Positions 1-9,750 of a DNA stretch of 64,000 nt are shown here, piece by piece (the stretch's first letter is position 1; every line of letters starts with the position of its first letter). The DNA is from Nyssa sinensis (Eukaryota; Streptophyta; Magnoliopsida; Cornales; Nyssaceae): assembly GCA_008638375.1 (NCBI GenBank), contig CM018038.1, positions 33,072,669 to 33,136,668 on the forward strand, in the 5' to 3' direction. The notes below the pieces were generated by a model. That model worked only from the letters and a program-made list of their open reading frames with translations. It was not told where the DNA came from and ran no database searches. The position numbers and the translations under genes are program-made.

Positions 1-274
1 TAAGTATATAACACACACTTTCACACACACATATATACACACATTCATATACATGTATATATACACATATACTAATATATATACATACATATATATATAC
101 ATATACGTATACGTACATTGATACCTACTCAAGGCTTGCTTGTTTATTATCAGGACATTCGAGATCGTTTATATTCCAAAACTGGCCAATTCATTTAATA
201 TCGAAAACAAAACCCTAACAGTTCGGGTTACAATGGTTGCTCGGTTACATTTCGAGTAGGGGTTTTACACTAGG
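1..274. repeat. TA/CA microsatellite and unassigned sequence
   Basis: Positions 1-118 are an imperfect (TA)n/(CA)n dinucleotide tract. The following 150 bases hold no recognisable gene. They probably belong to the decayed gypsy element that becomes readable from about 275, but I cannot show that. Confidence 0.6.
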
Positions 275-731
275 GCCTACTGGACCACTAAAAGAACACC
301 AACTGCAGAAAAACTATTTTCACTTGCCTATGGTACCGATGCAGTCATTCCTGTCAAAATTGGCATGCCGAGACCCTTAGGACGGATTGCTTTGATCAAG
401 AGACTAACAATCACCAGCTTACGGAGAATTTAGATCTACTTGAAGAGATACGCGAGCAAGCTCGGATCAGGATTTAAGCATACCAGAAGATGAATGGCTA
501 AGAGCTTCAGCTAAGGGTTAAAACCTGTCAATTTCTAGATTGGGGACCTAGTCTTAAGAAGGGTGTTCCCGAACACTAAAGATTCCACCATGGAAAAACT
601 CTCCCCTAATTGGAAAGGGTCCTACAAGATAACCAAGATCATCAAACCCATAACTTATTGCTTGGATGATGTAACTGGGAAGCCTATGCCCAGGCCTTGG
701 AACGTCGAACACTTACGAAAATATTATCAAT
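275..731 (+). pseudogene. Gypsy integrase C-terminal fragment
   Basis: Reading across frames gives the typical end of a plant gypsy polyprotein: a FSLAYGTDAVIP block near 335, then a region like GDLV.R, a GKLSPNWKGPYKI block near 595-630, and PWN.EHLRKYY just before the stop near 731. These blocks are shared by Athila and Tat integrases. Stops and at least two frameshifts lie between about 430 and 600, so no intact protein is made. The enzyme would have inserted element DNA into chromosomes. The lineage comes mainly from what follows downstream. Confidence 0.8.
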
Positions 732-766
732 AAAGAATTATTTTTGATTCCCTTCTAAGTGCCCTC

Positions 767-1082
767 ATTCAATGTATAGGCCCCTAAAAGCCTTGTAGCC
801 ATTACAAGTGCTATAGGTCTGGTCCATTTCATTCAATGTATAGACCCCTAAAAGCCTTGTAACCATTACAAGTGCTATAGGTCTGGTCCATTTTATTCAA
901 TGTACAGACCCTCTAAAAGCCTTATAGCCATTATAAGTGCTATACGTCTGATCCATTTTAGTTCAACATACAGACCCCTAAAAGCCTTGTAGCAACTACA
1001 AGTGCTATAGGTCTGGTCCATTTCGCTTAACAGATAGACCCCTAAAAGTCTTGCGTTCGCTGCAATGTCTATAGGTCCGGAC
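767..1082. repeat. Five tandem 64-bp units with conserved hairpin
   Basis: Units start at 767, 831, 895, 961 and 1025. Each has an inner inverted repeat CTTGTA(5)TACAAG and an outer pair of the AGACC/GGTCT kind. In the third unit both sides of the inner stem change together, to CTTATA and TATAAG, so pairing is kept. The last unit is degraded. The array lies between pol and the antisense gene of the gypsy element, where Tat elements often carry tandem repeats. Confidence 0.85.
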
Positions 1083-1083
1083 G

Positions 1084-1410
1084 AACAACTTGATAAAGAT
1101 CAAGGGTTAAAGCTTGATTAAATTACAAGTTTTGAAGATCTGTGTTTAATTTAATTACAAGGTGAAAAGATCAGAGGCTTAAAAGCTTGATTCAATTACA
1201 AGTTTTGAAGATTTGTGCTTAATTTAATTACAAGTTAAGAAGATATGAAGCGTAAAGCTTGATTCAATTACAAGTTTTATCTATGCTTGATTTAATTACA
1301 AGTTGTGAAGATCTGAGGCCTAGAACTTGATTCAATTATGAGTTTTGAAGGTTTGAATTTGAAACCTAAAGATTTGAGGATGAAACCTGATTTCATTGCA
1401 AGTATCAAAG
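1084..1410. repeat. Short tandem repeat array, about 40-bp units
   Basis: The words GCTTGATTCAATTACAAG and TTTTGAAGAT recur about eight times, with alternating TTTAATTTAATTACAAG variants. Unit length drifts around 35-45 bp. It directly follows the 64-bp array in the 3' region of the gypsy element. I see no coding capacity. Confidence 0.75.
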
Positions 1411-1768
1411 CTTGGTACATTATGACTTGTTAACATGCCAACATCCAGAAATTTCATAAGTTTGGCTGCTCTGAGTATTTTGTTGACAAATTATATAAGT
1501 GCTGTAGAGATTCTAATAGATCGAAGAATAACACACATAGTTCTGAAATAAACTAGATTTCATTTATAGTTAACCTAAAGTTTGGGAAAATTACAAGGAA
1601 GAAAACAAAAAGTACAAAATATTCCTAGTCTACTACTAGTTCGGTATCCCCTGAAGTACCAATATCGAGAGAGTTCTGAATCCGCTTCATCATCCTATAC
1701 CATATCAAGATCACTCTCTTCTTCCTCTTCATCATCGTCCTGTACCATATCAAGATCACTCTCTTCTT

Positions 1769-3700
1769 TCAAAGTGCGTCAGCTTGAGGGAGTTCGGGAA
1801 CCACTTTATTTTCCTCATCCTCCTGCGCTTCAATCTCAGTAGGGGAGACTTCAATGTCGTCTATCCTAGCCATATCTAGGTCAAGATAATTCTTGTGAAG
1901 CTTGGCCTTGAAGGTGCAGTACCCATGCTCGATCAGCTCTCCACCCATGTCCTGAACCTCAACCTTCAGATCAACCTCGGTTTGAGCTTTGATAGATTCG
2001 ATAGTGTCTTGGACTTTCTTAAGGGTGGTAGATTGGAAGTCATCGAACTTCTTCTTGAGGTCTTCCAGCTCCAGAGCAAGGGCATCCTTCTCGGACTCCA
2101 AGATAGAGTAGGAATTGGCAGTTCCCCTTAACTTTTTCTCAATTGTAGAGGCAATGGACTAGGCTGTCCCCAGTAGTAACCTAGCCTCATCGAGCTCAGA
2201 CTGGAGGGTACCAATCTACTTAAAATCGATATGAAAGTCCATGATGGCCGCAAGGCCATGCATAGCCTGAAAAGAAACAAACAACAGTTAGATCAAAATA
2301 TATTACAGAACAACAAAGAAAAAAGAAAGAGGAAGAGAAGTACCCATCAGAACTTACCCTCATGTGGAATGACAGTAGGTCATTGGCGATTTTCTGTGCC
2401 TTCAACCCCTTAAACTTCTTTGGGCCTGTTGCCCAAGACTCTTTATAAGCCTTTTTCACGGCCGCATAGCCGGAGTCATCAGGTAAGGGGAAGTAACAAC
2501 CGACTTTCTCTTCCCCCTTTTTTGCATAGGAACTACTGGTGTAGGGGGAAGTAGGGGCTCGTGAATAGGGGACTCCCCCAGATCCTCAGACACCGTTCGG
2601 TTTGGGGAGTTAGACATGAGTCTCCTTCTCTTCATTTGAAGGGGAGGCTCGGTAGGGGAAGAACTCTCCCCCACCTTCTTCTTCTTCTTCCCTAGAGCCC
2701 ATCCGAACACCAAGGACTTCTTCAGGCTTTCAGCCCTATCCTTCACCAGCCCGACTTCCATCAGATTAGTGGGGGTGAGGATGGCGTTGTGCACACGGTT
2801 GCTGGTCTAGAGGAGTCTTTTGTACTTCTTCTGGAGATCAACAGTAAAAATCGACCTATTCCAAGCCCTCTTGTCTGCACAGAAAGCATAAAAATCAAAT
2901 CAAACAACATATAAGCAAAAGGGAATCTAAAAGACAGAGGCAAAAATATTTAGAAAGGGGATCTTACCCTTTATCCCAGTCTTCCGGGGAAAGGTCGAAA
3001 TCTGGCTCTCATAATCTTCGAGCTCTCATCCTCCTCTTACGAAGAAGTACCACTTATTCCAAGTCTTGTTGGAAGTGGGTATTGAGGAGAGGGGTTTGAA
3101 CCCCTTGTCAAAAGACATGTAGAACGTGCCCTCCGACTTCAAGTATTTCAGGTCCATGTTGCTCTAAATCAACAGGAGGTCCACCTCAACATTGTTCATG
3201 TGACCTAAAATTATGAACCCTAACAGATGCCTCTAATTATTAATGTTTAGGTCAGTTGGGCATACATTGAACCAACTAAATAAATCCCTAATCAGAGGAT
3301 AGAAGGAAAACCTAAGCCCGATCTTGAACCATTCAAGATAGACACAAATCTCGCACTGATCAATATCAGATGGACGATCCATTGGTTCGGGCACCCTACA
3401 AGTTACATTCGAAGAGAAGTCGAAAGCAGCCCTCGGAGCATCTATCATGTCCTGAGTAATGACGCTTTCTCCCTCTTCTTTTCGAGAAAGCCTACCTGAG
3501 TTTTCTCCTGCAACATTTCTAGGCTTTAAAAAGGCCTTTACTATCCTAAGTTATGGACTAGGGACGGGATGTCTAACGATTTTATTCTCTAAGTCCCTTG
3601 AGGAATTACTATCTATGATGTTTATTTATGATGAAACAGATGTCTTTGAAGAACCCTCTGTTCCATAACCAGTGCCTGACTAGGCATCAGAGGCCGACAT
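1769..3700 (-). pseudogene. Antisense gene of Tat element, PF04195-like
   Basis: This three-exon gene runs opposite to the retrotransposon. Exon 1 is 3700-2968, exon 2 is 2874-2358 and exon 3 is 2266-1769, with GT donors at 2967 and 2357 and AG acceptors just before 2874 and 2266. Exon 1 encodes a block with YLEWFKIGLRFSFYPLIRDL, then RHLLGFIILGHMNNVEVDLL, then FDKGFKPLSSIP and KWYFFVRG. This resembles the 'putative gypsy type transposon' family (Pfam PF04195, from memory). Exon 2 is basic and proline-rich with a KKKKK stretch. Exon 3 is charged and looks coiled-coil (LELEDLKKKFDDFQSTTLKK), then ends acidic. Several in-frame stops, for example two in the first 25 codons of exon 1 and two early in exon 3, mark it as a pseudogene. 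Its biochemical role is unknown. Confidence 0.7.
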
Positions 3701-4134
3701 TGTAGAAATAATTGAGGGGAAAGAAAAAGAGTAGAGAGAGGTAAATAATCGCGAGTAAACTGAACTTGGTTGGAGACTTGATTGGAGATTGGGCTTCCTA
3801 CGCCAGAAATCGTCTCACTCTGTTTTTTCTGAGCGTGCGGCGAAGTTGTTTTGAAGCAACAACAATGAAGAAAAATGGCACCAATGTATTCCATCAGTTT
3901 TTATAAGGGAATGACGAGTGGAGTAATGGGGGCCCACAATTCTGAACCATCGCAACGTTTAAGGAAATGATGGCTTCGAAAATCTAATCGACGGCTGACG
4001 CAATAAATATCACATCAACGACTGTCGCAGGAGGCAAAGTGACGCGTTCATAATTATTGCACATAACTTTTCAGAAACCCTAAACCCTAGCTACGCAATC
4101 CGCTAAATTGAGGCTCGGGGGAAGGGGGAGTAGC

Positions 4135-4660
4135 TGATATACCATAAAATGACAAACCAATTCAAACATGACATGTGTGTGTATAGAGTACTTGCGTACA
4201 CAGATCAAGAAAGACTCTTCTATTTATAACATATAGACACACGGGGTTCAGAGCTTCTTAGTTCGGGATGGCGCAAGATCTCTAGCCCTTCCTCTAAAAC
4301 AGGAAATGCGAAGTATGTACCTAAAGGGGTCCTGAGCTGATCACCGCCTTACATGTTCTACCGACCTTGGAGTAAGGAAACAGAATTCAACATAGCAACT
4401 ATTATTTTTGGATATCTTCAACTCCCTACTTTTATGACTCTGAATCCTAATCAAATTAGGAAATCTGTAGCCTATAAATAAAACCCTGTGGTGCGCTTTT
4501 AATTTATATTCAATTAATTTCTTTCAATTAGAGTCTTTTATTTTACTAACTTTATAATCGGAGTGGCTACTATCGGAGCCTACTTAGTGGACCTCTGATT
4601 TTTGAGTTCTTGACAAGTGACGAAGAACGGAAGCCCCACTGATCAGAAAGTACCACATCA
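4135..4660 (+). repeat. 3' LTR of the Tat-like gypsy element
   Basis: The LTR begins TGATAT right after a purine-rich tract GGGGGAAGGGGGAG (4117-4130), the usual plus-strand primer, and ends CACATCA at 4660. A TATA-like CCTATAAATAAAA lies near 4472. The exact right end is chosen from the TG...CA rule, because no second LTR is in the window for comparison. Confidence 0.65.
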
Positions 4661-5239
4661 ATATCTATTATATATTTTACTTTCTATAATATAATATAGA
4701 TTACCTACTACCCGTGTCTAATTAATATATATATATATATAGGTAGTATACGCACGGGCACGAGTGTGAAATGTGGTTACTTAGTATTGTGCATTTTTTT
4801 ATGAAATTTTATTAGACATGTTGATGAATGATATTTGAAATGTTGGCATCGTTTATAACCCAATTTTATATTGTAAATAAAATTTTAAAAAAATATATTA
4901 TAGAATTTAGGTTTGATGTTATATTGGTTATCAAACATGTTTCCTAATTTTGTTTTTATTTTTTATTTTAAAATAGTATTATTGTACCTTACAAGTTTTT
5001 TATTTTTGTTTCTATAAAAAATAAAAAATAAACATAAATTGTTTTTTGTTTTCAGAAAATTGAAAACCAAAAACAGAAAAGGTTACCAAACGCAATCGTA
5101 GATTTTAGTTTTTTTTTTGAAAAAATTAAAGTTAAAAGGAATTTTGGAGGAAAAATTATAAATGGGCTAAATAGTTTCAACAATTTATTCTTAATTTGAT
5201 ATAAAAACAATTCATTTATGTTGAACATTTTTATTACAC
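4661..5239. other. AT-rich intergenic stretch, no gene seen
   Basis: The sequence is strongly AT-rich with a short (TA)n tract near 4722-4741. Short open frames on either strand show no protein-like composition or recognisable motif. Confidence 0.6.
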
Positions 5240-6258
5240 TTAATGCCTTGTTTGGACGATCGGATAAGAAGGCGGGATTTGATAGAATATACTTGGATGA
5301 GATAGAATATAAAATCCCGTGGGATATTGAATATTCTGATCTAGTGTTTGCAACTAAGCCGGATAAAAGACTAGAAATATTGTTATATCTCATTCATATG
5401 TTTGGGTATCTACCGTATATAAGGTTCGGTCTTTAAAAATTAATTTTATGAAGACTATTTTTTTAAATATATGGATACGAGAAATTTAAAATTAAAATTT
5501 TATTCACTAAATCAATTACAAAATCTAATAACTGTAATAACAATATTTTAGAATATGATTGTATAAACATCATTCAAAATGTAATAGTTTTTCACTTTCG
5601 AAGTGACTCAAAAAAAATTATAGTCTATATTTCTAAAAATCATTCAAATCGATGATCACATGCATGTATATATATATATATATATATAAAAATAGGATAG
5701 CAATATATTATATATATAAAAAATATATATATATATATATATAAATAGCAATATATCATATAAAATAGGATAGCGATATATTATATATATAAAAATATAT
5801 TATATATATAAAAAAATAATATATATATATATATATAAATAGTTCATTTATTGATACGAAAAATACATTAAAAAATCTGAAATATATTAAAAAAAAATTG
5901 AACAATGAATAAAAAAAGAAAAACTAATTTTTTAACTTGACTCTTTAACGTCTTCGTCTCTTTATATTGCAGTATTATAATTTTTTTATGATGTGACGTT
6001 ATATTTTTATTCCAGTGAGATGTGATAACTTTGATACACCACCTCTTTGAGATAAGTTATATCTCACATAGATAGATATAAATAATTCACGGAATATAAA
6101 TATATTCCACATAGATAGGATATAAATAATTTACGGGATATAAATATCAAATCTTATAAAAAAAAATACCAAATATAAAAAAAAATACCAAACATAAAAT
6201 AAGATAATATTTCTTTTATCCAACTCTCTTATCCTGCGATTAAAAACCATGGCCTTAA
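5240..6258. mobile_element. MITE-like element with imperfect terminal repeats
   Basis: The left end TTAATGCCTTGTTTGGAC then GATCGGATAAGA mirrors the right end, whose complement reads TTAAGGCCATGG, a short AT stretch, then GCAGGATAAGA. TTA (or TAA) flanks both ends. This fits PIF/Harbinger-like, Tourist-type MITEs, which duplicate TTA/TAA. The inside is noncoding and holds several (TA)n tracts at about 5668-5840. The family assignment is an inference from the ends only. Confidence 0.45.
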
Positions 6259-6376
6259 AGCTAATTGACATACTTTGTGATAACAGTAGGATATTACGAT
6301 ACTCGATGAACAGATTGTATTATATTGTAAACTACTGGTAGCCCACAGGTGAATTGCTCATAACACATGTTTTTTC

Positions 6377-6498
6377 GAATTTTTGACCCGACCCGGGTAC
6401 TTTTAAAATTTATTGACTTGACCCAAGTCCTTTTCAACTTAATTCCCGGACCTAGGTAGTTTTGAAAAGCGTATAAATCTTATACGCCTTTGAAGCTT
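6377..6498. repeat. Left terminal inverted repeat of MULE
   Basis: It begins GAATTTTTGACCCGACCCGG and pairs with the complement of 8971-9092, which begins GAATTTTTTACCCGATCCGG, at roughly 80% identity by eye. The inner end is itself a palindrome, GCGTATAA(ATC)TTATACGC. Confidence 0.85.
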
Positions 6499-7874
6499 TG
6501 TCCGCCTAAAAAGCGTATAAAAGTCATATAAATCTTGTAAAGTCTGCCACTTCATGATTGTTCCATCATTATATTTTTTCAATGCACCCATAAATTTTGG
6601 CAAGAAATTGTATGAGGACTCCCAATCTCCAAAAACCCTTGCCACGGCTTTTTGCTTCGCCATCCAAGCCTTCTTATAAGAGACTTGGTAGTTAAATTTT
6701 TGCTGCACATAGTCTCTAATAACAACTATTTTAAGAGATGGATCCGCTTTTATAAGCCCTTGGATTTCAGCCCCAATCAATATGGAATTCAATTGCCTGT
6801 GATCCCTGTTTACACCAGGATATAAGCAAGTGTGAGGTCCTTCAAGCTTTGTTATTTCAAACCACCCATGCTTCTTCCTCTTACAGGCACGCATTCTCTA
6901 CTGGCAACCACACTCATCATGCATTTTACATCGTAGAGACCATATTTTTGAGTTTGTTTCCACAACCTCATATTGTTGGTGTGTTTTTGTATAGCATTTC
7001 TCAACTGATCCTTGTCAGCGAATATTAGACCCTTTGATAACTCATCCCTCATCGGGTCCCATACATGGCCATGAAGTGAAGAGCTACTATCCAAGGTTTG
7101 ATTAGGCAACTCTACAGTACTGAAAAACGGTGACATAGGCTCATGCATTCGGGATTCTGCATGCATTCCATCAGAATCTTGCCCTAGTATGGCTTCTTCA
7201 TCTTCCTCATCATCTTCACCTAACTCATCCATCATCCTTTCTTCCTCCTCCTCCGCCTCCTCGACTGAGTTGTGTGGACTGAGGTTTACGTCTACCCCTC
7301 TATAAGCCCAGGATGAATCATCCGCCATAGCAACTTCTTGAACAACAGTTTCGCGATTCGGCATTGCATGCAACTGTCGTGTTCCATCATTATATGGTGA
7401 GTTTGACATATTTGACTGATGGGACGGAAACTCCTCTATCATCGGTATATTTAGTGATGCATTCCCATAGTCTTGTGTTAGCAATCTAGTGAATGGTCCT
7501 GCCACCTGACTGGTTCCCCAACCTTGGTTCCAATTCTCTATTTCCACATACAAGTCGATACTACGTATTTGTTCACTCTCAAATATAGCACCAACCATTG
7601 CTTCAACAGTGTTATTGTCAACTATTTTCAATGGCATATACTTTGTTATTTGTGGTCCCAATACTGATGGAAATCTACAGGTCATTTTCAAGTGACATGA
7701 ATTTCGATCCAACTGTAATGCATTACAGACGCAATCCACCATTTCACTGTAAGTAACGTCATGATTCACTCTTACACATGTTCTCGGAGTACGCACATCG
7801 TAAGAAAACCCTTCTTCCTCATAAAATGTGCTGCCCCCCAAGAATAGACATACAGTAGCGCGTCTCCGTGCCAT
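6439..7874 (-). pseudogene. MULE transposase, N-terminal part only
   Basis: The frame from ATG 7874 gives MARRRATVCLFLGG and a PB1-like N-terminal region, an acidic linker rich in D/E near residues 200-240, then SKGLIFADKDQLRNAIQKH and MRLWKQTQKYGLYDVKC. These match the MuDR N-terminal DNA-binding domain. After a frameshift near 6920 and a TAG, the next frame continues with RMRACKRKKHGWFEITKLEG and PHTC, the zinc-binding region, then the start of the transposase core up to IMKWQTL. The frame then runs into the terminal repeat at about 6510. The DDE catalytic domain is absent. A 340-residue piece is still open, but transposition activity is ruled out. Confidence 0.85.
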
Positions 7875-8229
7875 TTATAACCTCCAATCTAGAATGAAAA
7901 AACTTAGTAAATTTCAAATTTTCAGCAATACATACAAACCAACCATAAAACAACCATAAAACAGCCTTTAAAAGGCATCAACATAACATCATTTATTCTC
8001 ACTAATATACAGAAATTACATTCCAATTGGTAACAACTTTACACAAATAAATTTATTGATTCAAGATTTTCTTTTTCTTTTTTTCTGAAGTTTCTCCATC
8101 CAACTAAATTAACAAGCAATTTTTTGACATGTTTAACAAAATTCAAAATAAAGGACTTTAAAACTCATATATTTAAAATCCCTAGATTTTCAAAATCTGT
8201 TGTTTGGGATTAATTTTTTTTTTTTAAAA

Positions 8230-8480
8230 ATAAACCTCTGTATTTATTTGTTAAGCTCAAATGAGTATTCATTTGGCAATCTTGCAGACATTCCTTACGA
8301 TTTTCAGAATCTATACCTGTATCTCTAGAAGAATAAAGCAGCAAACCAGGACTTTGGTGCCTTTAGAACCAGGAGCTGCACAAAGGTAACAACCAGCTGC
8401 AGTAAGGGATGTCTGCAAGATTGCCATAACAGATCTGTGAATATTCAATTTGAAAATTAATAGAAATAGAGAGGTTTAAT
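8230..8480 (+). other. Long imperfect hairpin with miR828-like core
   Basis: The arms 8230-8308 and 8400-8480 are inverted copies. The inner arm GGCAATCTTGCAGACATTCC pairs with its complement with one mismatch, and the outer parts share AACCTCT, TCAAAT and ATTCA blocks. The 5' arm holds GCTCAAATGAGTATTC at 8255-8270, identical to 16 central bases of plant miR828 as I remember it. Aligned over 22 nt, three mismatches fall at positions 2-4 and two at the 3' end. It may be a diverged MIR828-like locus inside the MULE, a young inverted duplication, or chance. Confidence 0.35.
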
Positions 8481-8840
8481 GTATGTACCTTGTAATTTCA
8501 GTATGAAAGTAGTCTAACAGCAATTTTGATGCCCCACCCCGAACTGGCCTGTGCCTTTGTGAGATGAACTAAGAGATTCAGATGAAAAACCTGTCAAACA
8601 GAACGGAGTGAGAGTGAAGAATTCAGTCTCACCGGAGGGACTGAAGCCAATCAGACTAGGAAGAGTCCAGATCCACTTGAGCTACTATTCCTTCTATTGA
8701 TCTAACCAAGAGATCAGGAAAAACGGAAGAGAGAAAGACCGGTGTTGGTGGCTCCAAGAGAGAAAAACGGAACAGAGAGACGGAAGAAAAAGACTCTTTG
8801 TCTGCGCGGATATAGCCACATAAAAAGTGTATAAGATTGC

Positions 8841-8968
8841 TACGCCTTTAAAAGGCATATTAGTTTCCTACGCCTTTAAAAGGCGTATTAATTTCCTACG
8901 CCTTTTAAAGGCGTATCAATTTTGTACGCCTTTTAAAGGCGTAATACTCTTCTACGCTTTTCACCGAA
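8841..8968. repeat. 28-bp palindromic tandem array in MULE
   Basis: Near-perfect palindromes of the form TACGCCTTTAAAAGGCGTA start at 8841, 8869, 8897 and 8925, with a partial copy at 8953, giving an exact 28-bp period. The array sits just inside the right terminal repeat and shares the TACGC/GCGTA words with it. Confidence 0.9.
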
Positions 8969-8970
8969 TA

Positions 8971-9092
8971 TAGCCTCAAAAGCGTATAAGATTTATACGC
9001 TTTTGAAAAGTACCTGAGTCTGAGAATTAAATTGAAAAGTGCTTCACTCAGGTCAAAAAGTTTTAAATGTACCCGGATCGGGTAAAAAATTC
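8971..9092. repeat. Right terminal inverted repeat of MULE
   Basis: This is the inverted partner of 6377-6498 and ends GGGTAAAAAATTC at 9092, directly before the target duplication. It places the transposon edge 467 bp from the host start codon. Confidence 0.85.
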
Positions 9093-9102
9093 CATGTTTT
9101 TC

Positions 9103-9558
9103 TATGTCATTTCATCAATTTTAAGTGAGATTTTCTTTTCAACATAAGTACGTGTCAGATTAAGTAATAATTGTGAACTCTATTTAGCATAAGTGCCCTC
9201 AAAATTCATATCGTGTAAATTCTGTTTTTTCAAATCAAAATAATAAATTAATGGAACATCCCGGGAAGACAATTTGGGAATGACAGCAACATTGTTGCCG
9301 TTGGGGCACTGACGTCGTATCTACGCAAAATACACGCATCTAAATCAATCGATCCCAGCACAAGAAGCCTCTGGAAGAAAAAGAAAAAAAACTGAGACTT
9401 CAAATTCTAGCGAGAGCAAGCATCGTCACGTTCCTCTTCCTTAGCTCTACAATTGTTTTCGTACAATCGATCACACTTGTTCAATTAATCGGCCTATCAA
9501 CGAACATCAACGCTTATCGTCGTCATCCTCACCGTCTTTAGAAGTTACCAGAGTAGAA
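9103..9558 (+). promoter_or_regulatory. Upstream region and 5' UTR of TCP11-like gene
   Basis: This is the only stretch between the MULE and the ATG, so it should hold the core promoter and leader. A palindromic TGACGTC at 9310-9316 is an ACGT-core site of the kind bound by plant bZIP factors. The stretch from about 9350 is purine- then pyrimidine-rich like plant leaders. I see no clear TATA box, so the transcription start is not defined. Confidence 0.5.
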
Positions 9559-9750
9559 ATGACGGAATCGCAGGGGGTCGCCGGGACTGCGTTGAATATT
9601 CCGGCGATCGATTCGAATACGAAGTCGTCTTCTTCTTCTCATCCAAAGCTTCCTCGACGGCTAAGACGGCGTCTTCTGGAGTCTAAAAGCCCTTCCACCA
9701 CGGTCGAAGAGATCGAAGCCAAGCTTAAAGAGGCCGATCTCCGTCGTCAG
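9559..9750 (+). CDS. TCP11-like exon 1
   Basis: It encodes residues 1-64, starting [18 protein letters not shown] and ending [15 protein letters not shown], then the donor GTACCT. The first ATG in a good context was used, and the family N-terminus matches it. The exon ends in phase 0. Confidence 0.9.

Larger units (their letters stand above)
1..4660 (+). mobile_element. Tat-lineage Ty3/gypsy retrotransposon, 3' part
   Basis: The order on the + strand is integrase C-terminus (275-731), two tandem-repeat arrays (767-1410), an antisense intron-containing gene (3700 down to 1769), a purine-rich tract and an LTR (4135-4660). This order of pol, 3' repeats, antisense ORF and LTR is what is known for Tat-clade elements such as Grande and Ogre relatives. 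The left part of the element lies outside the window, so its target duplication cannot be checked. The coding parts carry stops and frameshifts, so the copy is dead. Confidence 0.8.
6377..9092 (-). mobile_element. Mutator-like element (MULE), internally deleted
   Basis: The 2,716-bp element is bounded by about 122-bp inverted repeats and flanked by CATGTTTTTTC (6366-6376) and CATGTTTTTC (9093-9102), a 10-11 bp target duplication typical of Mutator. It carries a broken transposase relic on the minus strand that lacks the catalytic part, a 250-nt foldback (8230-8480) and a palindromic repeat array (8841-8968). The remaining interior (7875-8229 and 8481-8840) is noncoding as far as I can see. 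It would need another element's transposase to move. Confidence 0.88.

Noticed and set aside
767..1410. CRISPR-like regular repeats
   Set aside because: The units abut with no unique spacers and lie in a retrotransposon of a plant genome.
1582..2131. Open frames on the + strand
   Set aside because: They lie over or beside the antisense gene of the gypsy element, and the minus-strand reading is the one with family-like content.
5052..5436. Two overlapping open frames of 113 and 72 codons
   Set aside because: They overlap on opposite strands in AT-rich MITE-like DNA and show no recognisable motif.
8245..8280. Minus strand of the hairpin read as an R2R3-MYB fragment (NTHLS)
   Set aside because: Only five residues match; codons before and after do not fit the MYB R3 repeat.
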